A stretch of 64,000 nucleotides of DNA, from positions 85,754 to 149,753 of the forward strand of contig NZ_FMCV01000014.1 in the NCBI RefSeq assembly GCF_900091565.1. Reading direction: 5' to 3'. A program made the position numbers and the translations under genes. The notes beneath the pieces are model-generated. The model did not search any database. It was not told the origin of the DNA and was given only the letters and a program-made list of their open reading frames with translations. This stretch comes from Micromonospora marina (GTDB lineage Bacteria; Actinomycetota; Actinomycetes; Mycobacteriales; Micromonosporaceae). Position 1 is the stretch's first letter, and each line of letters starts with the position of its first letter. This document shows, one piece after another, positions 1-8,541 of the stretch.

Positions 1-1423
1 CGACCTGGGCGACAAGGTGACCGCCCGGCACATCGCGCAGCGCGCCGGCGCGCCGCTGGTGCCCGGCACCCCGGACCCGGTGGGCAACGCGGACGAGGTG
101 ATGGCGTTCGCCGTCGACCACGGCCTGCCGGTCGCCATCAAGGCCGCCTTCGGCGGTGGCGGGCGCGGCCTGAAGGTCGCCCGCACCATGGAGGAGATCC
201 CGCACCTGTTCGAGTCGGCCACCCGCGAGGCGGTCGCCGCGTTCGGCCGGGGCGAGTGCTTCGTCGAGCGCTACCTGGACAAGCCGCGCCACGTGGAGGC
301 GCAGGTGCTGGCCGACCAGCACGGCAACGTGATCGTGGTGGGCACCCGGGACTGCTCGTTGCAGCGCCGCCACCAGAAGCTGGTCGAGGAGGCGCCCGCG
401 CCGTTCCTCACCGACGCCCAGCGCGCCCAGATCCACGACAGCGCCAAGGCCATCTGCCGCGAGGCCGGCTATCACGGCGCCGGGACCGTCGAATACCTGG
501 TCGGCGCGGACGGCACGATCTCGTTCCTGGAGGTCAACACCCGGCTCCAGGTCGAGCACCCGGTGACCGAGGAGACCGCCGGCATCGACCTGGTGCGCGA
601 GCAGTTCCGCATCGCCGACGGGGAGAAGCTGCGCTTCACCGAGGACCCGACGCCGCGCGGGCACGCCATCGAGTTCCGGATCAACGGCGAGGATCCGGGC
701 CGTAACTTCCTGCCCGCCCCGGGCGCCGTCACCGCCCTGCGCCTGCCCTCCGGGCCGGGCGTGCGGGTGGACACCGGCATCTCAGCCGGGGACGTGATCG
801 GCGGCAACTTCGACTCGCTGCTGGCCAAGGTGATCATCGTCGGCGAGACGCGGACCGAGGCGCTGGAGCGGGCCCGCCGGGCGCTCGACGAGATGGTGGT
901 CGACGGCATGGCCACCGCGCTGCCCTTCCACCGCCTGGTGATCCGCGACGAGGCGTTCACCGCCGAGCCGTTCACCGTGCACACCCGGTGGATCGAGACC
1001 GAGTGGGACAACACCGTCCCGGCCTTCACCGCCGCCGCCGGCCCCGCCGACGAACCGGCCGGGCGCGAGACGGTCGTGGTCGAGGTGGGCGGCAAGCGGC
1101 TGGAGGTCGTCCTCCCCGCCGGGCTCGGCGCGGGTACGGCGGCAGCCGCGCCCGCCGCGAAGAAGCCGGCCCGCCGGGGTGGCGGGGGCAAGGCGGGTGC
1201 CGCGGTCAGCGGTGACACGCTCACCTCGCCGATGCAGGGCACGATCGTGAAGATCGCCGTCGCCGACGGCGACCAGGTGGCCGAGGGCGACCTGGTCGTG
1301 GTGCTGGAGGCGATGAAGATGGAGCAGCCGCTGCACGCGCACAAGGCCGGCACGGTGAGCGGGCTCGCGGCCGAAGTCGGCGCGGTGATCACCGCCGGCG
1401 CGGCGATCTGCACCATCGCCTGA
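1..1423 (+). CDS. Acyl-CoA carboxylase biotin carboxylase/BCCP subunit (5' partial)
   Basis: The open frame (codons in phase with base 2) is already open at the window edge, so the N-terminal part is missing; the GTG at 17 is internal. What remains is the ATP-grasp and C-terminal part of biotin carboxylase, with the glycine-rich FGGGGRGLKVA loop, the EVNTRLQVEHPVTE active-site segment and the RINGEDP motif. An Ala/Pro/Lys hinge (about 1130-1210) and a biotinyl domain follow. The biotin-accepting Lys in EAMKMEQ is encoded at 1316-1318. In actinobacteria this alpha subunit carboxylates its own biotin and works with separate beta (carboxyltransferase) subunits to make malonyl- or methylmalonyl-CoA. 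Nothing downstream looks co-transcribed: a palindromic repeat follows the stop directly. Confidence 0.93.
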   Translation, partial: DLGDKVTARHIAQRAGAPLVPGTPDPVGNADEVMAFAVDHGLPVAIKAAFGGGGRGLKVARTMEEIPHLFESATREAVAAFGRGECFVERYLDKPRHVEAQVLADQHGNVIVVGTRDCSLQRRHQKLVEEAPAPFLTDAQRAQIHDSAKAICREAGYHGAGTVEYLVGADGTISFLEVNTRLQVEHPVTEETAGIDLVREQFRIADGEKLRFTEDPTPRGHAIEFRINGEDPGRNFLPAPGAVTALRLPSGPGVRVDTGISAGDVIGGNFDSLLAKVIIVGETRTEALERARRALDEMVVDGMATALPFHRLVIRDEAFTAEPFTVHTRWIETEWDNTVPAFTAAAGPADEPAGRETVVVEVGGKRLEVVLPAGLGAGTAAAAPAAKKPARRGGGGKAGAAVSGDTLTSPMQGTIVKIAVADGDQVAEGDLVVVLEAMKMEQPLHAHKAGTVSGLAAEVGAVITAGAAICTIA

Positions 1424-1431
1424 GGTGCAAA

Positions 1432-1480
1432 GGAAGGGCCCCTTGTTAACGCGTGCGGTAGAGAAGGGGCCCCTTCTTGA
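1432..1480. repeat. Dispersed palindromic repeat, copy A
   Basis: The element starts with GGAAGGGCCCCTTGTTAACG and continues into the perfect 16-bp palindrome AGAAGGGGCCCCTTCT (1462-1477). The first unit recurs three times, in both orientations, at 24949-25024. Both copies sit just after a stop codon. The element may act as a transcript-end hairpin; its recurrence and inverted layout look more like a small dispersed repeat family. Confidence 0.75.
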
Positions 1481-1549
1481 CAGCGCGGGGCCGGGTGGTC
1501 TGAGCCACCACCGGGGGCGGGAGCGCCGCCGGGCGGGAATGATGGCCGG

Positions 1550-2989
1550 GTGCGGTTCCTTCACGGCGCGGTCCCCGCGCACGACCTGACCTACAACGAC
1601 GTCTTCATGGCGCCCAACCGTTCCGAGGTGGGCTCCCGGCTCGACGTCGACCTGGCCACCACCGACGGGACCGGCACGACGATCCCGCTGGTGGTGGCGA
1701 ACATGACGGCCGTCGCGGGCCGGCGGATGGCCGAGACCGTGGCCCGGCGCGGCGCGGTGGCGGTGATCCCGCAGGACATCCCGATCGAGGTCGTCGCCGA
1801 CGTGGTCGGCTGGGTCAAGCGGCGGCACCTGGTGCACGACACGGCGATCACGCTCGGCCCGACCGACACCGTCGGCGACGCCATCCACCTGCTGCCGAAG
1901 CGCTCGCACGGCGCGGTGGTCGTGGTCGACGCGGACAGCCGGCCGATGGGCGTGGTGACCGAGGCGGACACCGTCGGCGTGGACCGGTTCGCCCAGCTCC
2001 GGCACGTGATGTCGACCGAGTTGCACACCGTCGGGGCGGACGCGGACCCGCGTACCGGATTCGACCGGCTGTCGGCGGGCCGGCGGCGGATCGCGCCGGT
2101 GGTCGACGGCGACGGCCGCCTGGTCGGGGTGCTGACCCGGCAGGGCGCGCTGCGCGCCACGCTCTACAAGCCCGCTGTGGACGACCGGGGCCGGCTGCGG
2201 ATCGCCGCCGCGGTGGGCATCAACGGCGACGTCACCGGCAAGGCCGCCGCGCTGCTGGAGGCCGGGGTGGACACGCTCGTCGTGGACACCGCGCACGGGC
2301 ACCAGGAGCGGATGCTCCAGGCGCTGCGGGCGGTCCGCCGGCTGGACCCGCCGGTGCCGGTGGCGGCCGGGAACGTGGTGACCGCCGAAGGCGTACGCGA
2401 CCTGGTCGACGCGGGCGCGGACATCGTGAAGGTGGGCGTCGGTCCGGGTGCGATGTGCACCACCCGGATGATGACCGGCGTGGGGCGTCCGCAGTTCTCC
2501 GCGGTGCTCGACTGCGCGGCGGCGGCCCGTTCGCTGGGGCGGCACGTGTGGGCCGACGGCGGCGTACGGCATCCGCGGGACGTGGCGCTGGCGCTCGCGG
2601 CGGGCGCCTCGAACGTGATGATCGGCTCCTGGTTCGCCGGTACCTACGAGTCCCCGGGCGACCTCTACACGGACGCCGACGGGCGGCGCTACAAGGAGAG
2701 CTTCGGCATGGCGTCGTCGCGTGCGGTGAGCGCCCGCACAGCCGAGGACAGCGCGTTCGACAGGGCCCGGAAGGCGATCTTCGAGGAGGGCATCTCCTCG
2801 GCCCGGATGTATCTGGACCCGAACCGGCCCGGCGTCGAGGACCTGATCGACGAGATCATCTCGGGGGTGCGCAGCGCGTTCACGTACGGGGGCGCGCGCA
2901 GCCTGGAGGAGTTCCACGAGCGGGCGCTCGTCGGCGTGCAGAGCGCCGCCGGGTACACCGAGGGGATGCCGCTGCCGACGAGCTGGTGA
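1550..2989 (+). CDS. guaB1: GuaB1-type GMP reductase (IMPDH-related, with CBS domains)
   Basis: This 479-residue TIM-barrel protein of the IMPDH/GMPR family starts at GTG. The early DLTYNDVFMAPNRS segment, a CBS pair at about residues 90-210 (each with a GVVTEAD or GVLTRQG type end), and the catalytic loop GPGAMCTTRMMTG with its nucleophilic Cys are all visible. The loop is followed by WADGGVRHPRD and MIGSWFAGTYESPG. Actinobacterial GuaB1 was long annotated as IMP dehydrogenase; the mycobacterial enzyme is an NADPH-dependent GMP reductase regulated through its CBS domains, converting GMP to IMP. I infer the same here from the loop and the CBS layout. It ends 16 bases from the convergent TetR gene. 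Confidence 0.9.
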   Translation: MRFLHGAVPAHDLTYNDVFMAPNRSEVGSRLDVDLATTDGTGTTIPLVVANMTAVAGRRMAETVARRGAVAVIPQDIPIEVVADVVGWVKRRHLVHDTAITLGPTDTVGDAIHLLPKRSHGAVVVVDADSRPMGVVTEADTVGVDRFAQLRHVMSTELHTVGADADPRTGFDRLSAGRRRIAPVVDGDGRLVGVLTRQGALRATLYKPAVDDRGRLRIAAAVGINGDVTGKAAALLEAGVDTLVVDTAHGHQERMLQALRAVRRLDPPVPVAAGNVVTAEGVRDLVDAGADIVKVGVGPGAMCTTRMMTGVGRPQFSAVLDCAAAARSLGRHVWADGGVRHPRDVALALAAGASNVMIGSWFAGTYESPGDLYTDADGRRYKESFGMASSRAVSARTAEDSAFDRARKAIFEEGISSARMYLDPNRPGVEDLIDEIISGVRSAFTYGGARSLEEFHERALVGVQSAAGYTEGMPLPTSW

Positions 2990-3005
2990 CGCCGGGCCCA
3001 CCGGC

Positions 3006-3545
3006 TCAGTCGAACAACCGCCTGATCACGGTACGGGCGGCGGCCTCCGGGTCGTCGCCCACGCGGGGCGGCAGCGCGCCGGAGAGCCAGAGCGTGGCGA
3101 AGCCGTGCACGATCGACCAGGCCGCGAGCGCGTCGGCGTCCGGCTCCCGCCCGGTGTGCCGGGCCACGCCGCCGCGCAGCAGTTCGCCGGACCGGGCGCG
3201 GGCGGCGGCCAGCTCGGGGTCGCCGGCCCGGTACAGCTCGGGCCGGAACATGACGTCGAAGTGTGCCCGGTGCCGCACCGCGAACCCGACGTAGGCCACG
3301 CCCGTGTCCAGCAGGTCGTCCCCGGCCTGCCGCAACGCGTCGGCGAGCAGGTCGAAGCCCTGGGTGGCGAACGCGGTGAGCAGCCCGGCCTTGTCGCCGA
3401 AGTGGTGCGCGGGCGCGGCGTGCGAGACCCCGGCCCGCCGGGCCAGTTCACGCAGGCTCAGCGCGGCCGGCCCGGACTCGGCGATCGCGTCGGCCGCGGT
3501 GCCGAGCAGGACGCGACGGAGGTCGCCGTGGTGATACGAGGCCAT
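3006..3545 (-). CDS. TetR-family regulator with WHG-like C-terminal domain
   Basis: The 179-residue protein begins MASYHHGDLRRVLL, has a TetR helix-turn-helix (about residues 8-55, with LSLRELARRAGVSHAAPAHHFGDK) and an HFDVMFRPELY segment typical of the TetR WHG-type ligand domain. It is divergent from a DoxX gene with about 85 bp between them. A TAGGGT -10-like hexamer lies exactly 6 nt before the ATG with no Shine-Dalgarno, so its mRNA is probably leaderless. A 19-bp operator-like palindrome abuts this -10. It most likely represses itself and the DoxX gene. Confidence 0.88.
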   Translation of the reverse strand: MASYHHGDLRRVLLGTAADAIAESGPAALSLRELARRAGVSHAAPAHHFGDKAGLLTAFATQGFDLLADALRQAGDDLLDTGVAYVGFAVRHRAHFDVMFRPELYRAGDPELAAARARSGELLRGGVARHTGREPDADALAAWSIVHGFATLWLSGALPPRVGDDPEAAARTVIRRLFD

Positions 3546-3556
3546 GCCGCCACCCT

Positions 3557-3609
3557 AACTTGCCATTGACAAGATGGTACGCGCCGCGCAATCTTGTCAT
3601 CGACAAGAT
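3557..3609. promoter_or_regulatory. Paired TetR operators in divergent promoter
   Basis: ATCTTGTCATCGACAAGAT (3591-3609) is a perfect inverted repeat with 8-bp arms and a 3-nt centre. AACTTGCCATTGACAAGAT (3557-3575) matches it at 16 of 19 positions. The two are 34 bp apart centre to centre, about three helical turns. The left site touches the TetR -10 hexamer and the right one lies just upstream of the DoxX ribosome-binding site. This is the standard picture of an autoregulating TetR controlling a divergent gene. Confidence 0.8.
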
Positions 3610-3630
3610 GACAGTCGGAGGGATCGGCAC

Positions 3631-4074
3631 ATGGCACCCCTGATCGCACTCCTCGCCGGTGCCGCGCTGGCCCGGACCGCCGGCCTGCTCGGCGTGGACG
3701 CCCTGGACGGGTGGCACCCCGCGCTGCGGGTCGGACTGGCGCTGATGTTCGCACTGACCGGCGTGGCCCACTTCGCGTCCCGCCGGGGCGACCTGATCGC
3801 GATGGTCCCGCCGTCGCTGCCCCGGCCCGGCCTGCTGGTCACCGTGACCGGAGTGCTGGAACTCGCCGGCGCGCTCGCCCTGCTGTTCCCGGCCACCGCG
3901 CGCTGGGCCGCAGCCGGGCTGGCACTGCTGACGCTCGCCATGTTCCCGGCGAACGTGTCAGCCGAGCGGCGTCGCCTCACGCTCGCCGGGCGCCCGGTGA
4001 CGCCGCTCGGCGCGCGTACGGTGCTCCAGGTCGTGTTCGTGGCAGCGGCGCTGGCGGTGACCCTCGGCGGATGA
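3631..4074 (+). CDS. DoxX-like small membrane protein
   Basis: The 147-residue protein has four hydrophobic segments. I chose the ATG at 3631 because CGGAGGGA lies just upstream; longer reading would start inside the operators. The GVAHFASRRGDLIAMVPPSLPRPG stretch and the following VTGVLELAGALALLFP segment are typical of DoxX/DUF4267-like membrane proteins. These are often tied to redox or solvent stress, but the biochemical role is unsettled. It is predicted to be repressed by the divergent TetR protein. Confidence 0.8.
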   Translation: MAPLIALLAGAALARTAGLLGVDALDGWHPALRVGLALMFALTGVAHFASRRGDLIAMVPPSLPRPGLLVTVTGVLELAGALALLFPATARWAAAGLALLTLAMFPANVSAERRRLTLAGRPVTPLGARTVLQVVFVAAALAVTLGG

Positions 4075-4133
4075 GCTGCCGCGGCCCGGCGGCGCGTCCG
4101 CGCCGAGGGTGGCTGAGGAGATTCTCAGAAATA

Positions 4134-4171
4134 GTTTGGGCCCTGATGATTCGGGGGCTAACCTGACGCCC
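4134..4171 (+). promoter_or_regulatory. Putative leaderless promoter of MarR gene
   Basis: TAACCT (4159-4164) lies 7 nt before the GTG start, with a weak -35-like TTTGGG at 4134-4139. No convincing Shine-Dalgarno lies between them, so transcription would begin at or next to the start codon. Confidence 0.45.
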
Positions 4172-4699
4172 GTGAACATGGGCCCGCTCGTCCGCTTCCC
4201 CGACGCGTTGCACCACGCACCACTCGGCCGGCTGATCTCGATCGCCGGTCACGTCGTCGAGCAGCACTGGGGGCGATACCTGGCCGAACACCACGGGCTC
4301 ACGTCCGCCGGCATGCGGGTCCTGATGATCCTCCTCCGCTCCGGCGACGTGAGCCACCGGGAAATGGCCGAGCTGTGCTTCGTCCGGCCCGCCACGCTCA
4401 CCGGCATCGTGGACACGCTCGAACGCGACGGCTTCGTCAGCCGCCGTCGCGCCCCGGAGGACCGCCGCACGGTCCGGCTCACCCTGACCGACAAGGGCGG
4501 CGACCACGCCCGCGCCATCATCGACATGATCCACAGCGGCCGGCCGTTGACGTCGGTCGACGCCGACCCGGCCAACCGGGCGGTGATCCGCGAGTTCCTG
4601 ATCGAAATCATCACCGGCATGTCCGACGGGGACCTCCGTCGGTTGAACCGGGACAGCGAGTCCGACACCGAGCCGCCGACGGGGAGCCATCCGTGTTGA
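4172..4699 (+). CDS. MarR-family transcriptional regulator
   Basis: The 175-residue winged-helix protein contains SHREMAELCFVRPATLTGIVDTLERDGFVSRRRAPEDRRTVRL in segments typical of the MarR recognition helix and wing (DRR motif). The GTG at 4172 is chosen because a -10-like TAACCT sits 7 nt upstream; an ATG 6 nt further in is an alternative. Its stop overlaps the start region of the first ABC subunit, so regulator and exporter are translationally coupled. It probably senses a substrate of the exporter and derepresses the operon. Confidence 0.88.
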   Translation: MNMGPLVRFPDALHHAPLGRLISIAGHVVEQHWGRYLAEHHGLTSAGMRVLMILLRSGDVSHREMAELCFVRPATLTGIVDTLERDGFVSRRRAPEDRRTVRLTLTDKGGDHARAIIDMIHSGRPLTSVDADPANRAVIREFLIEIITGMSDGDLRRLNRDSESDTEPPTGSHPC

Positions 4700-6426
4700 T
4701 CCGCCTGCTCCGCACACATCTGCACCCGTACCGACGATGGCTGGCCGCCGTGGTGGCGTTCCAGTTCGTCGGCACCATCGCCTCGCTCTACCTGCCCAGC
4801 CTCAACGCCGACATCATCGACCGGGGCGTCGCGGTCGGCGACACCGACCAGATCATCCGTACGGGCGGGTGGATGCTGCTGGTCAGCCTGCTCCAGATCG
4901 CCTGCTCGATCGCCGCCGTGTACTTCGGCGCGAAAACCGCGATGGCATTCGGCCGCGACGTACGCGGCTCGATCTTCCGGCGCGTCAACACCTTCTCCGC
5001 CCGCGAGGTCGCCCGGTTCGGGGCGCCGTCCCTGATCACCCGCAACACCAACGACGTCCAGCAGGTGCAGATGCTGGTGCTGCTGAGCTGCACCATGCTC
5101 GTGGCCGCGCCGATCATGAGCGTCGGCGGCGTGGTGATGGCGCTGCGCGAGGACGTCGGGCTTTCCTGGCTCGTGGTGGTCTGCGTACCGGTGCTCGCCG
5201 TCGCGCTGGGCCTGATCATCCGCCGGATGGTGCCGGGCTTCCGGCTCATGCAGACCCGGATAGACACCGTCAACCGGGTGCTGCGCGAACAGATCACCGG
5301 CATCCGCGTGGTCCGGGCGTTCGTCCGTGAGCCGTACGAGACCGACCGGTTCCGGGTCGCGAACACCGACCTGACCACCACCGCGCTGCGGATCGGGCGG
5401 CTCCAGGCGCTGATCTTCCCGATCGTGATGCTGGTGCTGAACGTCTCCAGCGTCGCGGTGCTCTGGTTCGGCGCCGCGCGGGTCGACTCCGGTCAGATCC
5501 AGGTCGGCGCGCTCACCGCGTTCCTGCAGTACCTGATGCAGATCCTGATGGCGGTCATGATGGCCACCTTCATGCTGATGATGGTGCCCCGGGCCGCGGT
5601 CTGCGCCGAGCGCATCGAGGAGGTGCTGGACACCGACTCGTCGGTGGTGCCGTCGCCCGACCCGGTCACCGAGGTCACCGGCCGGGGTGAGCTGGAACTA
5701 CGCGGCGCCGGGTTCCAGTACCCGGGCGCGAGCGCCCCGGTGCTGCACGACATCTCGTTCCGCGCCGGGCCGGGCCGGACCACGGCGATCATCGGATCCA
5801 CCGGCGCCGGCAAGACCACGCTGCTGACGCTCATCCCCCGGCTGGTCGACCCGACCGCCGGCACCGTCCTGGTCGACGGCGTGGACGTACGGGACCTGGC
5901 TCCGGACGAGTTGTGGCGGCGGATCGGGCTGGTGCCCCAGCGGCCGTACCTGTTCACCGGCACCGTCGCCAGCAACCTGCGCTACGGCAACCCGGACGCC
6001 ACCGACGCGGACCTGTGGGCAGCGCTGGAGATCGCCCAGGCACGCGACTTCGTCGCCGAGATGCCGGGCGGGCTGGAGGCGCCGATCGCGCAGGGCGGCA
6101 CGAACGTCTCCGGCGGCCAGCGGCAACGCCTGGCCATCGCCCGCGCGCTCGTCCGCAAGCCGGAGATCTACCTGTTCGACGACTCCTTCTCCGCGCTCGA
6201 CCTCGGCACGGACGCCCGGCTGCGGGCCGCCCTCAAGCCGGTCACCGCGGACGCGGCGGTGGTGATCGTGGCCCAACGGGTCTCCACGATCGTCGACGCC
6301 GACCAGATCATCGTGCTCGAGGACGGGGGTGTCGTCGGCATGGGACGACACGAGGAACTGCTGGAGAGCTGCCCCACGTACGCCGAGATCGTGGCGTCGC
6401 AGCAGACGGCGGAGGTGGCGGCCTGA
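4693..6426 (+). CDS. ABC multidrug exporter half-transporter (degenerate-site subunit)
   Basis: The 577-residue type IV exporter half has six membrane helices (residues about 15-300) followed by an ATPase domain. Walker A is GSTGAGKTTL, the signature NVSGGQRQR is canonical, but the Walker B region IYLFDDSFSALD has Asp where the catalytic Glu should be. The start GTG (4693) overlaps the MarR stop; the TTG at 4696 is possible. Together with the next gene it should form a heterodimer with one consensus and one degenerate ATP site. The substrate cannot be predicted; drugs or lipids are usual for this family. Confidence 0.9.
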   Translation: MLIRLLRTHLHPYRRWLAAVVAFQFVGTIASLYLPSLNADIIDRGVAVGDTDQIIRTGGWMLLVSLLQIACSIAAVYFGAKTAMAFGRDVRGSIFRRVNTFSAREVARFGAPSLITRNTNDVQQVQMLVLLSCTMLVAAPIMSVGGVVMALREDVGLSWLVVVCVPVLAVALGLIIRRMVPGFRLMQTRIDTVNRVLREQITGIRVVRAFVREPYETDRFRVANTDLTTTALRIGRLQALIFPIVMLVLNVSSVAVLWFGAARVDSGQIQVGALTAFLQYLMQILMAVMMATFMLMMVPRAAVCAERIEEVLDTDSSVVPSPDPVTEVTGRGELELRGAGFQYPGASAPVLHDISFRAGPGRTTAIIGSTGAGKTTLLTLIPRLVDPTAGTVLVDGVDVRDLAPDELWRRIGLVPQRPYLFTGTVASNLRYGNPDATDADLWAALEIAQARDFVAEMPGGLEAPIAQGGTNVSGGQRQRLAIARALVRKPEIYLFDDSFSALDLGTDARLRAALKPVTADAAVVIVAQRVSTIVDADQIIVLEDGGVVGMGRHEELLESCPTYAEIVASQQTAEVAA

Positions 6427-8471
6427 TGACGTCGTCGGTACCGCAGCAGAAGAACGAGCCGACGCGGCTGCCACCGGCCGGGCGGCGTCCCGGCGGCGGC
6501 CCGCCGCTCATGAGCATGGGCATGCCGGCCGAGAAGGCGATGAACTTCGGGCCGTCGGCACGCCGGCTGCTGGGGCGGCTGCGGCCGTACCGGCTCCAGC
6601 TCACCGGCGTGCTCGCGCTGGCCCTGGCCAGCGTCGGGCTCAGCGTCATCGGTCCGAAGGTGCTCGGCCACGCCACCGACATCATCTTCAGCGGGGTGAT
6701 CGGGCGGCAGCTGCCGCCGGGCACCACCACCGAGGCGGCGGCGGAGGCGGCCCGCGCCGAGGGCAACGGCAACTTCGCCGACATGCTGGCACGGATGGAC
6801 GTGATCCCGGGCACCGGCATCGACTTCGACGCGCTGGGCCGGGTGCTGGCATTCGCTGTCGTGCTCTACGTCGGCGCGAGCATGCTCCAGTGGGCGCAGG
6901 GCTGGGTGCTCAACGGGGTGGTGCAGCGCACCGTGCTGACGCTGCGCGCCGACGTGGAGGACAAGCTCAACCGGCTGCCGCTGCCCTACTTCGACAAGCA
7001 GCCCCGCGGTGAGCTGCTCAGCCGCGTCACGAACGACATCGACAACGTGTCGCAGACGCTCCAGCAGACGCTGAGCCAGCTGCTCACGTCGCTGCTCACC
7101 GTCGTCGGCGTACTCGGGATGATGTTCTGGATCTCGCCGCTGCTGGCGGTCGTCGCGCTCGTCGCGGTGCCGCTGTCGGTGGTGGTCACCGGCCAGGTCG
7201 CCAAGCGGTCGCAGGGCAAGTTCATCGCCCAGTGGAAGCACACCGGTGAGCTGAACGGCCAGATCGAGGAGGCGTACACCGGGCACGAGCTGGTCAAGGT
7301 CTTCGGCCGGCAGAAGGAGGTCGAGGCCGCCTTCCACGCCAAGAACGAGGAGCTGTTCCGGGCCGGCTTCGGCGCGCAGTTCGTCTCCGGGCTGATCATG
7401 CCGGCGATGTTCTTCATCGGGAACCTCAGCTACGTCGCGATCGCCGTGGTCGGCGGCCTGCGGGTCGCGTCGGGGTCGATGAGCCTCGGTGACGTGCAGG
7501 CGTTCATCCAGTACTCGCGGCAGTTCACCCAGCCGCTCACCCAGGTCGCGTCGATGGCCAACCTGCTGCAGTCCGGGGTCGCCTCGGCCGAGCGGGTCTT
7601 CGCCGTGCTCGACGCGGACGAGCAGAGCCCCGACCCGGCCGAGCCGGCCCGGGTCGCCGACCCGCACGGGCGGGTCGAGTTCGAGCACGTGTCGTTCCGG
7701 TACGACCCGGAGAAGCCGCTCATCGACGACCTGTCGCTGGTCGCCGAGCCGGGCCACACGGTCGCCATCGTCGGTCCCACCGGCGCCGGCAAGACGACAC
7801 TGGTCAACCTGGTCATGCGGTTCTACGAGCTGGACGCCGGGCGGATCACACTGGACGGGGTGGACATCTCCACGATGCGCCGCGACGACCTGCGCGGCCG
7901 GATCGGCATGGTGCTCCAGGACACCTGGCTGTTCGGCGGGACCATCCGGGACAACATCGCCTACGGCCGGCCGGACGCCACCGAGGAGGAGATCGTCGCC
8001 GCCGCCCGGGCGACGTTCGTGGACCGGTTCGTCCGCAGCCTGCCGGACGGCTACGACACGGTGATCGACGAGGAGGGCAGCAACGTCAGCGCCGGGGAGA
8101 AGCAGCTCATCACCATCGCCCGCGCGTTCCTGGCCGAGCCGTCGCTGCTGATCCTGGACGAGGCGACCAGCTCGGTGGACACCCGGACCGAGGTGCTGCT
8201 CCAGCGGGCCATGGCGGCGTTGCGCTCGGACCGGACGAGTTTCGTCATCGCGCACCGGCTGTCCACCATCCGCGACGCCGACCTGATCCTGATGATGGAG
8301 CAGGGCAGGATCGTCGAGCAGGGCACCCACGATCAGCTCGTCGCCGCCGGAGGCGCGTACGCCCGGCTCTACCGGGCGCAGTTCAGCGGCGCGGTGATCT
8401 CCGACGAGGTGCCGGCGCCCGCCCCGGCCGGCCCGCCGGGAACGCGCGCCGGCACGCCGGTCGGGAACTGA
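6426..8471 (+). CDS. ABC multidrug exporter half-transporter (consensus Walker B subunit)
   Basis: The 681-residue partner begins at an ATG overlapping the preceding TGA by one base. It has a Pro-rich cytoplasmic N-terminus of about 40 residues, a membrane domain with an inserted loop at about 75-135, and an ATPase domain. Walker A is GPTGAGKTTL and Walker B, LLILDEATSSVD, is intact, but the signature reads VSAGEKQ instead of SGGQ. This deviation pairs with the Asp-bearing Walker B of the upstream subunit to form the inactive site, as in known heterodimeric exporters. A strong terminator follows. Confidence 0.9.
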   Translation: MTSSVPQQKNEPTRLPPAGRRPGGGPPLMSMGMPAEKAMNFGPSARRLLGRLRPYRLQLTGVLALALASVGLSVIGPKVLGHATDIIFSGVIGRQLPPGTTTEAAAEAARAEGNGNFADMLARMDVIPGTGIDFDALGRVLAFAVVLYVGASMLQWAQGWVLNGVVQRTVLTLRADVEDKLNRLPLPYFDKQPRGELLSRVTNDIDNVSQTLQQTLSQLLTSLLTVVGVLGMMFWISPLLAVVALVAVPLSVVVTGQVAKRSQGKFIAQWKHTGELNGQIEEAYTGHELVKVFGRQKEVEAAFHAKNEELFRAGFGAQFVSGLIMPAMFFIGNLSYVAIAVVGGLRVASGSMSLGDVQAFIQYSRQFTQPLTQVASMANLLQSGVASAERVFAVLDADEQSPDPAEPARVADPHGRVEFEHVSFRYDPEKPLIDDLSLVAEPGHTVAIVGPTGAGKTTLVNLVMRFYELDAGRITLDGVDISTMRRDDLRGRIGMVLQDTWLFGGTIRDNIAYGRPDATEEEIVAAARATFVDRFVRSLPDGYDTVIDEEGSNVSAGEKQLITIARAFLAEPSLLILDEATSSVDTRTEVLLQRAMAALRSDRTSFVIAHRLSTIRDADLILMMEQGRIVEQGTHDQLVAAGGAYARLYRAQFSGAVISDEVPAPAPAGPPGTRAGTPVGN

Positions 8472-8502
8472 CGTGGACCCGGCCACAGGTCCGGCACCGG
8501 TC

Positions 8503-8535
8503 CCCGTCCGGGTGCCCTCCCGGCACCCGGACGGG
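8503..8535. terminator. Bidirectional terminator
   Basis: A perfect 14-bp stem (CCCGTCCGGGTGCC with its complement) and a 5-nt loop lie between the convergent exporter and synthetase genes. There is no T-tract, as is usual in actinobacteria. Confidence 0.8.
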
Positions 8536-8541
8536 CCGGGG

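Noticed and set aside
782..3001. 739-codon frame on the minus strand opposite the carboxylase and guaB1
   Set aside because: It is the mirror of strongly conserved genes and has no domain; its length follows from high GC.
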